Shown: in pieces, positions 33,445-42,348 of the stretch
Layout: every line of letters begins with the position of its first letter
Position numbering within the stretch: position 1 is the stretch's first letter
NCBI RefSeq assembly: GCF_004786035.1
Contig: NZ_CP035088.1
Coordinates: 4,252,001-4,316,000, forward strand
Origin: Pseudomonas viciae
Lineage (GTDB): Bacteria; Pseudomonadota; Gammaproteobacteria; Pseudomonadales; Pseudomonadaceae
Direction: 5' to 3'
DNA: 64,000 bases
Made by a program: the position numbers and the translations under genes
Notes under the pieces: generated by a model
Seen by the model: the letters and a program-made list of their open reading frames with translations, nothing else
Told to the model about the DNA's origin: nothing
The model's database searches: none

Positions 33445-34701
33445 ATGAATATAAATACTGTGAAAACCCATCGTGAACTTCTCGCCGACCGCACGCCGGG
33501 CCATGGCATGCCTGGCGGTTTGTTTGGCCGCCAAGATGTTTTCGAGACAGACGTGGATATCTTTTTCACCAAACACTGGATTCTGCTTGGTGTCACCAGT
33601 GATATCCCCGAGCCCGGTGATGTCTCGACTCTCGATATTGGAACGTCTTCCATCATCCTGGTACGCGATGATGACGAACAGGTACGGGCTTTTCGCAATG
33701 TCTGCCGTCACCGCGGGGCGCGTTTGAAACAGGCCGGTAAGTCGACGGTGGGCATGCTGGTCTGCCCCTATCATCAGTGGAGCTACGACCTCGATGGCAG
33801 CCTCAAACATGCGGCGCACATGGGCCAGGGTTTCGACCCCAAATGCAAAAGCCTGATCCCTGTCCATACGCGAGTCATCGGCACCCATGTCTTCGTCTGC
33901 CTGGGCGACGAACCGCCAGAAGACATCGTGCATCTTGACCAGGTCATGACACCGCGTTTCGCTCAATACGACATCACCCGCTCAAAGATCGCCTACGAAT
34001 CGGAAATCATCGAGAACGGCAATTGGAAACTGGTGATCGAGAATAACCGCGAGTGTTATCACTGCGCCGCCACCCACCCGGAATTGACCGCGTCTTTCCT
34101 GCCCGAAGATTTCGGTTTCTGCACCGATGGGCTTGGAGAGGATTCACTTCAAGCGTTGGACGAGTATCACCGCCGCAATGCCCACACCAAGAACAACTGG
34201 GAGAGCGAAGGTTATATCTGCGACGCCGTCGAGTACTTGGGCGAAGAAGCCGTGACCCAATTCCGCTCGCAGCGATTGGTCATTGCCGGCAACGGCGAAT
34301 CCCAGACCCTGGATACCCGTGTGGCCTGCACCCGGCTGTTTGGCGAGCTCCCCCGCCGCGACTTGGGCGACGTGCATCTTTGGACGCACAACTCGTGGAC
34401 CCATGTCATGAGCGACCATGCCGTGGTGTCCTACATCATCCCGCTGGCGCCCGATAAAACCTTGGTGCGAACCAAATGGCTGGTACACGCCGATGCCGTC
34501 GAGGGCGTCGATTACCAAGTGAATCAACTGACTGAAGTCTGGGCGGCGACAAACCTGCAGGACGCCAGCCTCGTCGGCATTACCCATAGCGGCACCCAGG
34601 ATCCTGCCTACACGCCCGGGCCGTTCTCAGCTTTTACCGAAACCTATGTCGACCAGTTCTCTCGCTGGTACGCGGCGCGTCTGGCCGCCCATGGCGTGTG
34701 A
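33445..34701 (+). CDS. Rieske non-haem iron oxygenase, alpha subunit (GbcA/Stc2-like)
   Basis: A 418-residue oxygenase with Rieske ligands Cys87, His89, Cys107 and His110 (CRHRGA, CPYHQW) and mononuclear iron ligands His206 and His211 (ENNRECYHCAATH). It resembles glycine betaine demethylase GbcA and stachydrine demethylase. It is a paralogue of the gene at 11709, with the same spacing of key residues. Its own reductase follows directly, giving a complete two-component system that would use NAD(P)H and O2 to remove an N-methyl group as formaldehyde. Glycine betaine, proline betaine or carnitine-type substrates are possible. In pseudomonads the housekeeping gbcA lies with the choline genes, none of which are here, so this is likely an extra copy. 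Confidence 0.9.
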   Translation: MNINTVKTHRELLADRTPGHGMPGGLFGRQDVFETDVDIFFTKHWILLGVTSDIPEPGDVSTLDIGTSSIILVRDDDEQVRAFRNVCRHRGARLKQAGKSTVGMLVCPYHQWSYDLDGSLKHAAHMGQGFDPKCKSLIPVHTRVIGTHVFVCLGDEPPEDIVHLDQVMTPRFAQYDITRSKIAYESEIIENGNWKLVIENNRECYHCAATHPELTASFLPEDFGFCTDGLGEDSLQALDEYHRRNAHTKNNWESEGYICDAVEYLGEEAVTQFRSQRLVIAGNGESQTLDTRVACTRLFGELPRRDLGDVHLWTHNSWTHVMSDHAVVSYIIPLAPDKTLVRTKWLVHADAVEGVDYQVNQLTEVWAATNLQDASLVGITHSGTQDPAYTPGPFSAFTETYVDQFSRWYAARLAAHGV

Positions 34702-34710
34702 GGAATGAAC

Positions 34711-35847
34711 ATGACGACTTATGAACATTTAACGCACCCGGAAAACATCCGCGCCGTTCAACGTTTCACCGCCCCCACGACCTGGAGCACGTTCGGTTCG
34801 CCATGGAACAGCGGCGAACAGAAACCCCTGCAATGTTGCGCGGTGCGACAAGAAACCCATGATGTGAAGACGTTCATCTTTCGTTGCGCGGACTTCAGCG
34901 CACTGAACTTCGAGCCAGGTCAGTTCATCACGATCTCGCCGGTCATTGGCGGGCAGACCGTCGCCCGCTGCTACACCCTGTCGTCTTCCCCCACCCGGCC
35001 CTTTGCGTTTTCCATTACCGTCAAGCGCGTGCCTGGGGGACCTGTGTCGAACTGGCTGCATGACAACCTCAAGCCAGGAGACAGCCTGAAAGCTTCCGGC
35101 CCGGCGGGCAGCTTTACACCGGTCGGCCATCCTGCAACCAAGTTGTTGTACCTGTCCGCCGGCTCGGGCGTGACGCCCTTGATGTCGATGACCCGGGCCG
35201 CCTGCGACATGGCCGGCAACCTCGACATCGTTTTTGTGCACAGCGCTCGCACCCCCGCAGACATCATCTTCCACGAAGAACTGACACGCATGCAGGCCGC
35301 CATGCCGGGGCTGCGGGTCATCAGTGTTTGCGAAGGTCTCGGCGACACCGCTCAATGGCAGCAACCGATAGGCCGGCTCGATTTGTCGTTGTTAAGCCAG
35401 CAAGTGCCGGACTACCAGGAACGGGAAATTTTTACCTGCGGCCCCCAGGGCTACATGGAAGCGGTCAAGTCACTGCTCAGGGAAGCGGCGTTCGATTTCA
35501 GCCACTACCATCAGGAAAGCTTCGACATTGCCGCGCTGAATGAGGAACCGTTGATTGAGCAGGCCGCCTCGCTCGATCAGCAGGACGCTTTCACGGTGAC
35601 CCTGTCCCGTTCGGGGAAAACGTTCAGCATGCAGGGCAACCAGACCGTGCTGATCGCCGCCAAAAAAGCCGGCGCAATCGTGCCCTCCTCCTGCAGCCAA
35701 GGTGTTTGTGGCACCTGCAAGACCACCCTGTTGCAGGGTACGGTAGAGATGAATCACAACGGCGGTATCCGGCAGCGGGAAATCGACAAAGGCCTGCGTT
35801 TGCTGTGCTGCAGCAAACCCACGTCTGACCTGGTCCTTGATCTTTAG
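34711..35847 (+). CDS. Ferredoxin-NAD(P)H reductase component (GbcB-like)
   Basis: A 378-residue electron-transfer protein: FAD-binding barrel with RCYTLSSSP (flavin) near residue 88, NAD-binding fold (YLSAGSGVTPLMSMTRA), and a C-terminal plant-type [2Fe-2S] ferredoxin domain with Cys ligands in SSCSQGVCGTCKTTLLQG and a final LCC. It passes electrons from NAD(P)H to the Rieske oxygenase encoded ten bases upstream, as GbcB does for GbcA. I chose the second ATG (34711) because gagga lies six bases before it; the first ATG at 34705 overlaps that box. It might also serve the orphan oxygenase at 11709. Confidence 0.9.
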   Translation: MTTYEHLTHPENIRAVQRFTAPTTWSTFGSPWNSGEQKPLQCCAVRQETHDVKTFIFRCADFSALNFEPGQFITISPVIGGQTVARCYTLSSSPTRPFAFSITVKRVPGGPVSNWLHDNLKPGDSLKASGPAGSFTPVGHPATKLLYLSAGSGVTPLMSMTRAACDMAGNLDIVFVHSARTPADIIFHEELTRMQAAMPGLRVISVCEGLGDTAQWQQPIGRLDLSLLSQQVPDYQEREIFTCGPQGYMEAVKSLLREAAFDFSHYHQESFDIAALNEEPLIEQAASLDQQDAFTVTLSRSGKTFSMQGNQTVLIAAKKAGAIVPSSCSQGVCGTCKTTLLQGTVEMNHNGGIRQREIDKGLRLLCCSKPTSDLVLDL

Positions 35848-35934
35848 CCTTGCATCGCCAATAAAGTAGTCACTGCATACTGGCGTCTGCACAACTCCGT
35901 GCGCCTAACATTTACAAGACAGTGACCCAGCCTG

Positions 35935-36849
35935 ATGAAACTGCAACCCTTGCCGCCCCTCAACAGCCTGGTGGCGTTCGAGGCCGCCGCCCGCCACTTG
36001 AGCTTCACCGTGGCGGCGCGCGAACTGAACGTCACCCAAGGCGCCATCAGTCGCCAGATACGCTTGCTCGAAGACTATCTGGGCACGGCGCTGTTCACCC
36101 GTACGACCCGTGAAATCAACCTCACCGCCTCGGGCAGCCAGTATTACGAGAGTATCCGCGATACGTTGCAGCAAATCGCCCATGCCACAGCTGGAATGCG
36201 CCATTGGCAAGGCGCGCAGCAGGTCACCGTCGTCACCAGCACGGCGATGGCCTCACTGTGGCTGCTGCCACTAGTATCGGAATTCCAGCGTCAGAATGAA
36301 GAGATTGACTTGCGCATCATCGCGACAGATCAAGTCAGTGACTTTTCCCGACTGGACTGTGACCTGGCGCTTTATTACTGCAGCACCCCGCCAAAAAACA
36401 TGAAAGTCACGCCGTTGTTCAACGAAGAGATTTTCCCGGTATGCAGCCCCGCCTATCTGGCCCAGCACCCAGGAATTGAAACGCTGGAACAGTTGGGTGG
36501 ATGTACTTGGTTGTGGCTGGAAGACCAGCACCGGGACTGGATTGGCTGGAAAGAATGGTTCCAACGCCTTGGCTACCCAGCGCCAGAACCCCGGCGGCGG
36601 ATTAATATCAACAGCTACTCCATGTTGATTCAGTCGGCGCTGGCCGGCCAGGGGATCGCCTTGGCCTGGTCGGGCCTGCTCAGCAACCACTTGCAGACCG
36701 GCAACCTCGTGCGGCCGACGCAAACCATCCTGCGCACCGACGCACAGTTCTGCCTGCTGGAACCTCAAGGCCGCGCCCCAAACAGACAAAGCGTCAACCG
36801 CTTCCGCCAGTGGCTGATGGCACATCTGGCAGAAACGGTTGACGCTTGA
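35935..36849 (+). CDS. LysR-family regulator (GcvA-like)
   Basis: A 304-residue LysR regulator: helix-turn-helix at about residues 8-66 (LNSLVAFEAAARHLSFTVAA, VTQGAISRQIRLLEDYLG) and an effector domain including the GcvA-like LYYCSTPP segment. It lies 87 bases behind the reductase gene on the same strand and is probably the regulator of the oxygenase pair. It is the counterpart of the LysR at 10499 beside the other Rieske gene. Confidence 0.9.
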   Translation: MKLQPLPPLNSLVAFEAAARHLSFTVAARELNVTQGAISRQIRLLEDYLGTALFTRTTREINLTASGSQYYESIRDTLQQIAHATAGMRHWQGAQQVTVVTSTAMASLWLLPLVSEFQRQNEEIDLRIIATDQVSDFSRLDCDLALYYCSTPPKNMKVTPLFNEEIFPVCSPAYLAQHPGIETLEQLGGCTWLWLEDQHRDWIGWKEWFQRLGYPAPEPRRRININSYSMLIQSALAGQGIALAWSGLLSNHLQTGNLVRPTQTILRTDAQFCLLEPQGRAPNRQSVNRFRQWLMAHLAETVDA

Positions 36850-36862
36850 TGGAACAGTCGAA

Positions 36863-37303
36863 CTAGCCGACTTTCACGTTCATGGTGATGCGCGCCGTGA
36901 AGACCTTCACGCCACCCTCGTCGAAGATATCGACCGGGACAACCTTGTCGCCCGAGGTCGCCCAGTCGATTTCGCTGCCATCAGCAATCGCATGAATGGA
37001 GGTCTTGGCTTTGGCCAGGTATTCAACGGTCATGCCCTTCGGAATCCAGCGAGCGCCGCTGGGGATGGACACCTCAGTCATCATGCCGCCTGCGAGCTCC
37101 GCCGCGTTGCACAGCGCGATCGCATGTACGGAGGCCAGGTGATTGGTGATTTCCTTGCGAAACGGCACCTTCACTTCACCACGACCGGGGGTCAACACAG
37201 AAATTTCCGGGTTGATGGTGCCGAAGTACGGTGCCATCTGGCAGGCCATATTGCTGAAAGCAGAAGCGCCAACGCTTTGGTACATGCTGAGAGTCTGGCT
37301 CAT
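36863..37303 (-). CDS. Hotdog-fold DUF4442 protein (thioesterase-like)
   Basis: A 146-residue single-domain hotdog protein of the DUF4442/YiiD-C type. The central helix motif NHLASVHAIALCNAAELAGG (about 54-73) is diagnostic. Family members are presumed acyl-CoA thioesterases but few are tested. It is divergent from a TetR regulator at 37467 and separated from it by a strong palindromic operator, so it is probably the regulator's target. Its stop and that of the LysR gene at 36849 converge, 13 bases apart. Confidence 0.85.
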   Translation of the reverse strand: MSQTLSMYQSVGASAFSNMACQMAPYFGTINPEISVLTPGRGEVKVPFRKEITNHLASVHAIALCNAAELAGGMMTEVSIPSGARWIPKGMTVEYLAKAKTSIHAIADGSEIDWATSGDKVVPVDIFDEGGVKVFTARITMNVKVG

Positions 37304-37349
37304 GGGGTATCTCTGGTCAGGTGGATGAAAGTCATGAACAGAACACTAC

Positions 37350-37396
37350 CCAATTACAGAATATTGCTCTGTTACAGAACATTATTCTGTAATTGG
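37350..37396. promoter_or_regulatory. Large palindromic TetR operator (TTACAGAA half-sites)
   Basis: A perfect 14-base inverted repeat (ccaattacagaata at 37350-37363 and tattctgtaattgg at 37383-37396) with a third ttacagaa half-site inside, at about 37372-37379. It sits between the divergent DUF4442 (start 37303) and TetR (start 37467) genes and could repress both. Confidence 0.75.
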
Positions 37397-37466
37397 CCAG
37401 CCTGTCAATCTCTCGTGTCGAGCCTTCGTTTCAATTACCATGGCCCCTTTTTGCCTGGGCCGAAAA

Positions 37467-38087
37467 ATGGAACCTGTCGATCTCCTCGAGCGCTGCTACC
37501 CAGGGCGTCGTGCCGAGTCCAAGCGGCACATCCTCCGATGCGCCCTGGCGTTGTTTAACCAGCAGGGCATTGAAGCGACCACCATCGAGATCATTCGCGC
37601 CGAAAGCGAGATGAGCGTGGGGGCGATCTATCACCACTTCGAAAACAAGGAAGGACTGGTCGCTGCGTTGTACATGACCGCCCTGGATGATCAGGCGCGG
37701 CTTAGAGATCGCTACCTCAGCGAGGTCACGTCGACCAAGGACTGGGTTCACGCTTTGGTTTATAGCTATGTCGACTGGGTCGTCAGCCAACCGGACTGGG
37801 CACGCTTCCAGTACCAGGCTCGCTTTGCCGTCGCGAAAAGCAGCCTGGGTGATCGGCTTGCAGAGGCCAACCTCGTGAGGAACGCCCAGTTGAAGGAATG
37901 GTTCAGCGACCCTGCTCACCGCCAGGATCTACAGGACCTGCCTTTTGAGCTGATGCCTTCGCTCATCATCGGTTCGGCAGAGAGCTACTGCCGAGCGTGG
38001 CTCTCCACCAGAGTCAAACGTAGCCCGGAACTCTACAGACGGCAGCTTGCTGAGGCCGCTTGGCGCAGCGTTGGACGTACGGACTGA
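37467..38087 (+). CDS. TetR/AcrR-family transcriptional regulator
   Basis: A 206-residue TetR regulator. The DNA-binding helices are SKRHILRCALALFNQQGIEA and SVGAIYHHFENKEGLVAALY (about residues 17-65), followed by a C-terminal ligand domain. The ATG at 37467 gives the usual length; an alternative at 37440 adds nine residues and lies closer to the operator. The divergent hotdog gene is its most likely target. Given that partner, an acyl-CoA or fatty-acid ligand is plausible, but this is inference. Confidence 0.88.
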   Translation: MEPVDLLERCYPGRRAESKRHILRCALALFNQQGIEATTIEIIRAESEMSVGAIYHHFENKEGLVAALYMTALDDQARLRDRYLSEVTSTKDWVHALVYSYVDWVVSQPDWARFQYQARFAVAKSSLGDRLAEANLVRNAQLKEWFSDPAHRQDLQDLPFELMPSLIIGSAESYCRAWLSTRVKRSPELYRRQLAEAAWRSVGRTD

Positions 38088-38291
38088 CCTCCCCGGCCCA
38101 ACTGACAGGAACCAATGACACCTGAGCGGCAGGTAACGGCTGAAGAGCCGCACAGCCCTACTGTCTTTCGCATGCTGGCGCTCCCAGTCAACTCTGGCCG
38201 TTGCACTCAAGCATCACCCACAACCGGGACTTAAAGTCGAAGTGCCAGGGGAAGTTCCCCCGCTCACAATTCCAAGAATAGAGCCACTTCA

Positions 38292-39284
38292 ATGAGCCTG
38301 ACCAAATCCCTGCCAGCGTGCCTGGCACTCAGCTTCGCCTCATTTGCCGCCCATGCCGCCGATGGCCCGCCTCCACCTTCGGTGAGTCAGCCCAGCGGTA
38401 TCAACCTGGGCGGTACCAGCTTCTACGACGGCTTTGCCGGGCCGCCCGGGCTGACTCACCAGACCTACCTGAAGTTCAGCACCGCCAGCAGCATCAGGAC
38501 CAACGAGGGCAAGAAAAACAGCGCCTTCGATGATCCGAAGATCAACGTCATCACGATGGTCAATCAGTTGAGCTACTACTCACCCGACACCTTAGCGGGC
38601 GGGGCGCACCTGGGCTGGAGTCTATTGGTGCCCGTCGTTTCCCTGGACGGTGACTTCGGCGATAACGGCGCCAAGCTCAAGGATAACGCCGCAGGCCTTG
38701 GCGATGTCACGCTTGGACCGCAGGTCCAGTTCGACCCGATCGTCGACGCGACCGGCAGGCCGGTTTTCGTGCAGCGCATGGCCTTCGACACCATCCTGCC
38801 AACGGGCAAATACGACAAACACAAAGACCTGAACCCAGGCTCCAACTACTTCTCCCTGAACCCCTACTGGGCAGCGACCTGGATGCCGGCGCCTCGCTGG
38901 GAGGTGAGCTGGAGGCTGAACTACCTGTACAACTTCAAGAACGACGATCCGGCGAGCAGTTCGGCGCAGTTCTTCGAAGGGCAATCCGTACGCGACACCC
39001 AGTCGGGACAGTCGGCGTGGGCCAACTTCACCGTCTCGTACGAAGTGCTCCCGAAGGTTTCGGTCGGCATCAACGGCTACTACTTCCGGCAGATTTCCGA
39101 TGACAAGGTCAACGGCAACACCCTGACCGACTCCCGGGAAAAGGTACTGGGCTTTGGCCCGGGGCTGTTCTGGAAAATCACCGAAGACAAAGCCTTCTGG
39201 CTCAACACCTATAAAGAAACCGGCGTCGAGAATCGCTCCCGAGCGGATTACCAGGTGCAGGTTCGTTACGTCCACAAGTTCTGA
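38292..39284 (+). CDS. SphA/phenol_MetA_deg-family outer-membrane channel protein
   Basis: A 330-residue secreted protein: signal peptide at residues 1-23 (cleavage after FAAHA), then alternating beta-strands rich in aromatic residues and ending in FVRYVHKF-like C-terminal strand with terminal Phe, as outer-membrane barrels do. The GGTSFYDGFAGPPGLTHQTYLK opening and the FDTILPTGKYD segment match the MetA-pathway phenol/SphA transporter family found in aromatic degradation clusters. It probably admits the hydrophobic aromatic substrate of the genes downstream (MFS permease, stilbene-type dioxygenase). It has its own promoter region of about 200 bases. Confidence 0.85.
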   Translation: MSLTKSLPACLALSFASFAAHAADGPPPPSVSQPSGINLGGTSFYDGFAGPPGLTHQTYLKFSTASSIRTNEGKKNSAFDDPKINVITMVNQLSYYSPDTLAGGAHLGWSLLVPVVSLDGDFGDNGAKLKDNAAGLGDVTLGPQVQFDPIVDATGRPVFVQRMAFDTILPTGKYDKHKDLNPGSNYFSLNPYWAATWMPAPRWEVSWRLNYLYNFKNDDPASSSAQFFEGQSVRDTQSGQSAWANFTVSYEVLPKVSVGINGYYFRQISDDKVNGNTLTDSREKVLGFGPGLFWKITEDKAFWLNTYKETGVENRSRADYQVQVRYVHKF

Positions 39285-39339
39285 TTGACGTATACGCCTG
39301 CTCACCCATGAGCGGGCCCATTACCCGAGGTGATGCTTC

Positions 39340-40521
39340 ATGAACGCACTCGACTCCATCGACAGTAAAAAATCACTGGGCGCCATCTGCCTGATGATGG
39401 TCATTTCCCTGGGGACACTGCAGATCCAGCCGATCCTTGGCGGTGCCTTGATCGACCAACTCGGCCTGCCGCTCAATGCGATAGGCGCCATTTTCGCCGC
39501 CGAACTCATGGCGATGGCCGTCGCTTGCGGCGTCTGTGCCCTGTTCATGGCCAGCGTCGACCGACGCCGCTTCGCCCTGGTGGCCTTGTTGATCCTGGCA
39601 GTGGGTAACCTGGTCAGCACACAACTGCACAGTCAGGCCGGGCTGGTCCTTTCCAGGATGGTCTGTGGTGCGAGCGGCGGCGCGGTCATGGCGGTGGTCT
39701 ATGCCACCGCGGCACTGCGTACGTCCAAGGACGCGACCTTCGCCGTCATCAACATCGGCAATCTGCTGTGGGGCATGCTGCTGGTGACCTCCATGCCGCT
39801 GATCCTTAAATCGTTCGGTGTGAACGGGGCGTTTTTTCTATTGGCGATCACCAGCGTGCTTGCGGCGTTGGGGTGCTGGAGAGTGCCCAAGCGCTACCCC
39901 GAAGCTCATCGCTTGGCCAGTGGCTCGATCCAGCCATTCGGTCTCACCGCCGTGCTGTTGATCCTGCTGTTTGCCCTGTTGTTTTTCGGGCACTCGGCCC
40001 TATGGGTCTACCAGGAGCGCATCGGCAAGAGCATTGGCCTGGAGCCGCAGCAGATTGGTGGGATTCTCGGCGGCAGCATTCTGGCCGGCGCCCTGGGCGC
40101 AGGCCTGGCCGGGCTGATTGGCCGACGCCTTGGCCTGCTGTTTCCGCAACTGTTGAGCTTCGGCACGGCATTACTGGCGACGCTGATCATGGTCTACGGC
40201 ACCAGCCCCATTGCCTTTGTCACCACGGCCTGCCTGATCCATATGGTCTGGTTTTTCAGCCTGCCGTACCTGCTTTCCATGGCCGCCGAACTGGACCCTT
40301 CCGGCCGATTGGCGGGCCTGGGGAACGCGGCGATTTTCGTCGGCCAGGGGCTGGGGCCGTTTGGCGCCGCACTGGTCGTCGGTGAGGGCCACTTCCGGGC
40401 GGTCGGATGGCTGGCCGCATCAGCCTATTTGCTAGCCTTGGTGATCTCGTGCCTGATGGTTACACGCTTTCGCCGCGGCATTAAGTCTTCCAGCCCGGCC
40501 CTGTCTCCACAATCGGTCTGA
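39340..40521 (+). CDS. MFS-family inner-membrane transporter
   Basis: A 393-residue protein with 12 predicted hydrophobic segments in two halves and MFS features such as the DRRRF turn after TM2. It is 55 bases behind the outer-membrane channel gene with a gaggtgatg ribosome site, and 35 bases before the carotenoid-cleavage-type dioxygenase gene, so the three form one unit. It likely carries the aromatic substrate across the inner membrane. Efflux of a product is the alternative. Confidence 0.87.
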   Translation: MNALDSIDSKKSLGAICLMMVISLGTLQIQPILGGALIDQLGLPLNAIGAIFAAELMAMAVACGVCALFMASVDRRRFALVALLILAVGNLVSTQLHSQAGLVLSRMVCGASGGAVMAVVYATAALRTSKDATFAVINIGNLLWGMLLVTSMPLILKSFGVNGAFFLLAITSVLAALGCWRVPKRYPEAHRLASGSIQPFGLTAVLLILLFALLFFGHSALWVYQERIGKSIGLEPQQIGGILGGSILAGALGAGLAGLIGRRLGLLFPQLLSFGTALLATLIMVYGTSPIAFVTTACLIHMVWFFSLPYLLSMAAELDPSGRLAGLGNAAIFVGQGLGPFGAALVVGEGHFRAVGWLAASAYLLALVISCLMVTRFRRGIKSSSPALSPQSV

Positions 40522-40556
40522 ACCTGAATGAAACTGTACATTGATGAGATTGCCCG

Positions 40557-42008
40557 ATGACTATTCCATTCCCGCAAACCCCTGAATTTTCCGGTGCGCT
40601 TTACACGCCCAGCCGTGTGGAAGCAGAGGTGTTCGACCTCGAGATCGAAGGCGTCCTGCCCGCTTCGATCGGCGGGACTTTTTATCAGGTGGCACCAGAC
40701 CCGCAGTACCCACCCATGCTGGGCAACGATATCTTTTTCAACGGCGACGGCGTGGTCAGCCGCTTCAACTTTGCCAATGGCAAGGTCTCGATGCGCCGCC
40801 GCTATGTGAAGACCGATCGCCTACTGGCCCAGCGCCGTGAAGGTCGTTCGCTCAATGGTGTCTACCGCAACGTCTACACCAACGACCGCCTCGCGGCGAA
40901 AAACAACACCACTGCCAACACCACCGTCATCCCGCACAACGGCGTCCTGCTGGCACTCAAGGAAGATGCCCTGCCCTGGGCGATGGATCTCGACACCCTG
41001 GAGACCCTCGGCGAATGGACATTTGACGGGCAGATCAAATCCGCGACGTTCACCGCCCACCCCAAGCTCGACCCGGTAACAGGCAACCTGCTGGCCTGCA
41101 GCTATGAAGCCAAAGGCGACGGCACGCCCGATCTGGCGTACTTCGAGATCTCGCCGGACGGCAAACTGCTGCATGAAATCTGGTTCCAGGCGCCTTATGC
41201 GGCCATGGTGCATGATTTTGCGGTGACCGAACGCTACGTCGTGTTCCCACTGATTCCATTGACGGTTGACGTCGAACGCATGAAAAACGGCGGGCCGCAT
41301 TTCCAATGGCAACCCGACCTGCCCCAGCTGTTTGCCGTCGTGCCGCGCAACGGTAATGCGCAGGATGTGCGTTGGTTCAAGGGCCCCAAGGACGGGTTCC
41401 AGGGGCATACGCTCAATGCGTTCGATGAGGACGGCAAGGTCTACGTCGACATGCCGGTCACCGGCGGGAACATCTTCTACTTCTTTCCCCAGGCGGACGG
41501 TTATGTCCCGCCGCCCGAAACCCTGGCGGCCAGCCTGATGCGCTGGACCTTTGACCTGAACAGCGCCCTGGACGAGGTCGAACCGCAACCACTGACCGAC
41601 TACCCCTGCGAATTCCCCAGGTGTGATGACCGCTACATCGGCCGAAAGTACCAGCATGGTTTCCTGCTCGCCTTCGATCCCGAGCGCCCCTACAACCCGG
41701 CGAATGGACCGATACCTTTTCAGTTCTTCAACCTGCTGGTCCATTTGAACCTGAAGACAGGCATCACCGACGCCTGGTTTCCCGGTGACAGCGGCTGCTT
41801 CCAGGAGCCCATCTTCATTCCGCGCTCTGCCGATGCAGAGGAAGCCGATGGCTACGTCGTTGCCCTTCTCAATCTCATCGCCGAGGGGCGCAGTGAGCTG
41901 GTCGTGCTGGACTCCCGTGACATGGCCAGCGGGCCCATTGCCCGCATCCGGATTCCCTTCCGGATGCGCATGTCGCTGCATGGGTGCTGGACTGCTGACC
42001 CGAATTAG
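40557..42008 (+). CDS. Carotenoid-cleavage-type dioxygenase (lignostilbene dioxygenase-like)
   Basis: A 483-residue seven-bladed propeller oxygenase. The four iron-binding histidines are His168 (FTAHPK), His219 (MVHDF), His284 (FQGHTLN) and His475 (SLHGCW). Bacterial proteins of this length are often stilbene or isoeugenol cleavage enzymes, splitting an alkene between two carbons into two aldehydes or ketones, rather than carotenoid enzymes. The neighbouring aromatic channel and permease support a phenylpropanoid or stilbene substrate. The aldehyde product could feed the aldehyde dehydrogenase at 46641. A REP element follows. Confidence 0.88.
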   Translation: MTIPFPQTPEFSGALYTPSRVEAEVFDLEIEGVLPASIGGTFYQVAPDPQYPPMLGNDIFFNGDGVVSRFNFANGKVSMRRRYVKTDRLLAQRREGRSLNGVYRNVYTNDRLAAKNNTTANTTVIPHNGVLLALKEDALPWAMDLDTLETLGEWTFDGQIKSATFTAHPKLDPVTGNLLACSYEAKGDGTPDLAYFEISPDGKLLHEIWFQAPYAAMVHDFAVTERYVVFPLIPLTVDVERMKNGGPHFQWQPDLPQLFAVVPRNGNAQDVRWFKGPKDGFQGHTLNAFDEDGKVYVDMPVTGGNIFYFFPQADGYVPPPETLAASLMRWTFDLNSALDEVEPQPLTDYPCEFPRCDDRYIGRKYQHGFLLAFDPERPYNPANGPIPFQFFNLLVHLNLKTGITDAWFPGDSGCFQEPIFIPRSADAEEADGYVVALLNLIAEGRSELVVLDSRDMASGPIARIRIPFRMRMSLHGCWTADPN

Positions 42009-42031
42009 GCCAGTCAATTAAGCGAAGTACA

Positions 42032-42122
42032 TGTGGGAGCGGGTTTGCTCGCGAAGGCGGCGCTACAGTCGACATTGATGTCGCTTGTGACGCCGTCTTC
42101 GCGAGCAAGCCCGCTCCCACAG
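42032..42122. repeat. Paired REP element
   Basis: Two near-perfect inverted REP units (gtgggagcgggtttgctcgcg and cgcgagcaagcccgctcccac) separated by about 48 bases, 24 bases after the dioxygenase stop. It is the best-preserved REP pair in the window. Confidence 0.92.
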
Positions 42123-42348
42123 GTTCAGATTCTTTTCACCCTGCCATCCCCGTCCTATGTGGTTGGCTGTCTGCCTCCTCTCCCTTTGCTCCCCAAGGTT
42201 CGCTAAAGGTACTGCCTCGCCAAAATAAACATAAATTCCATATTTTAGGATTTTTGCACAAATCCTACTTTACAGGATTTTTCCGCAGGACTAGATTAGC
42301 CCTCATTGCATCCGGTGCCATGCACCCTCTCTCTCCCAAGGAGACTCC
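42123..42348. promoter_or_regulatory. AT-rich promoter region with AGGATTT half-sites
   Basis: Upstream of the FAH-family gene the sequence turns AT-rich and holds three half-sites: aggattt at 42247-42253, the inverted aaatcct at 42260-42266 and aggattt again at 42274-42280. The first two make a 7-base inverted repeat with a 6-base spacer, a plausible operator for the IclR regulator encoded by the second gene of the operon. Confidence 0.5.
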
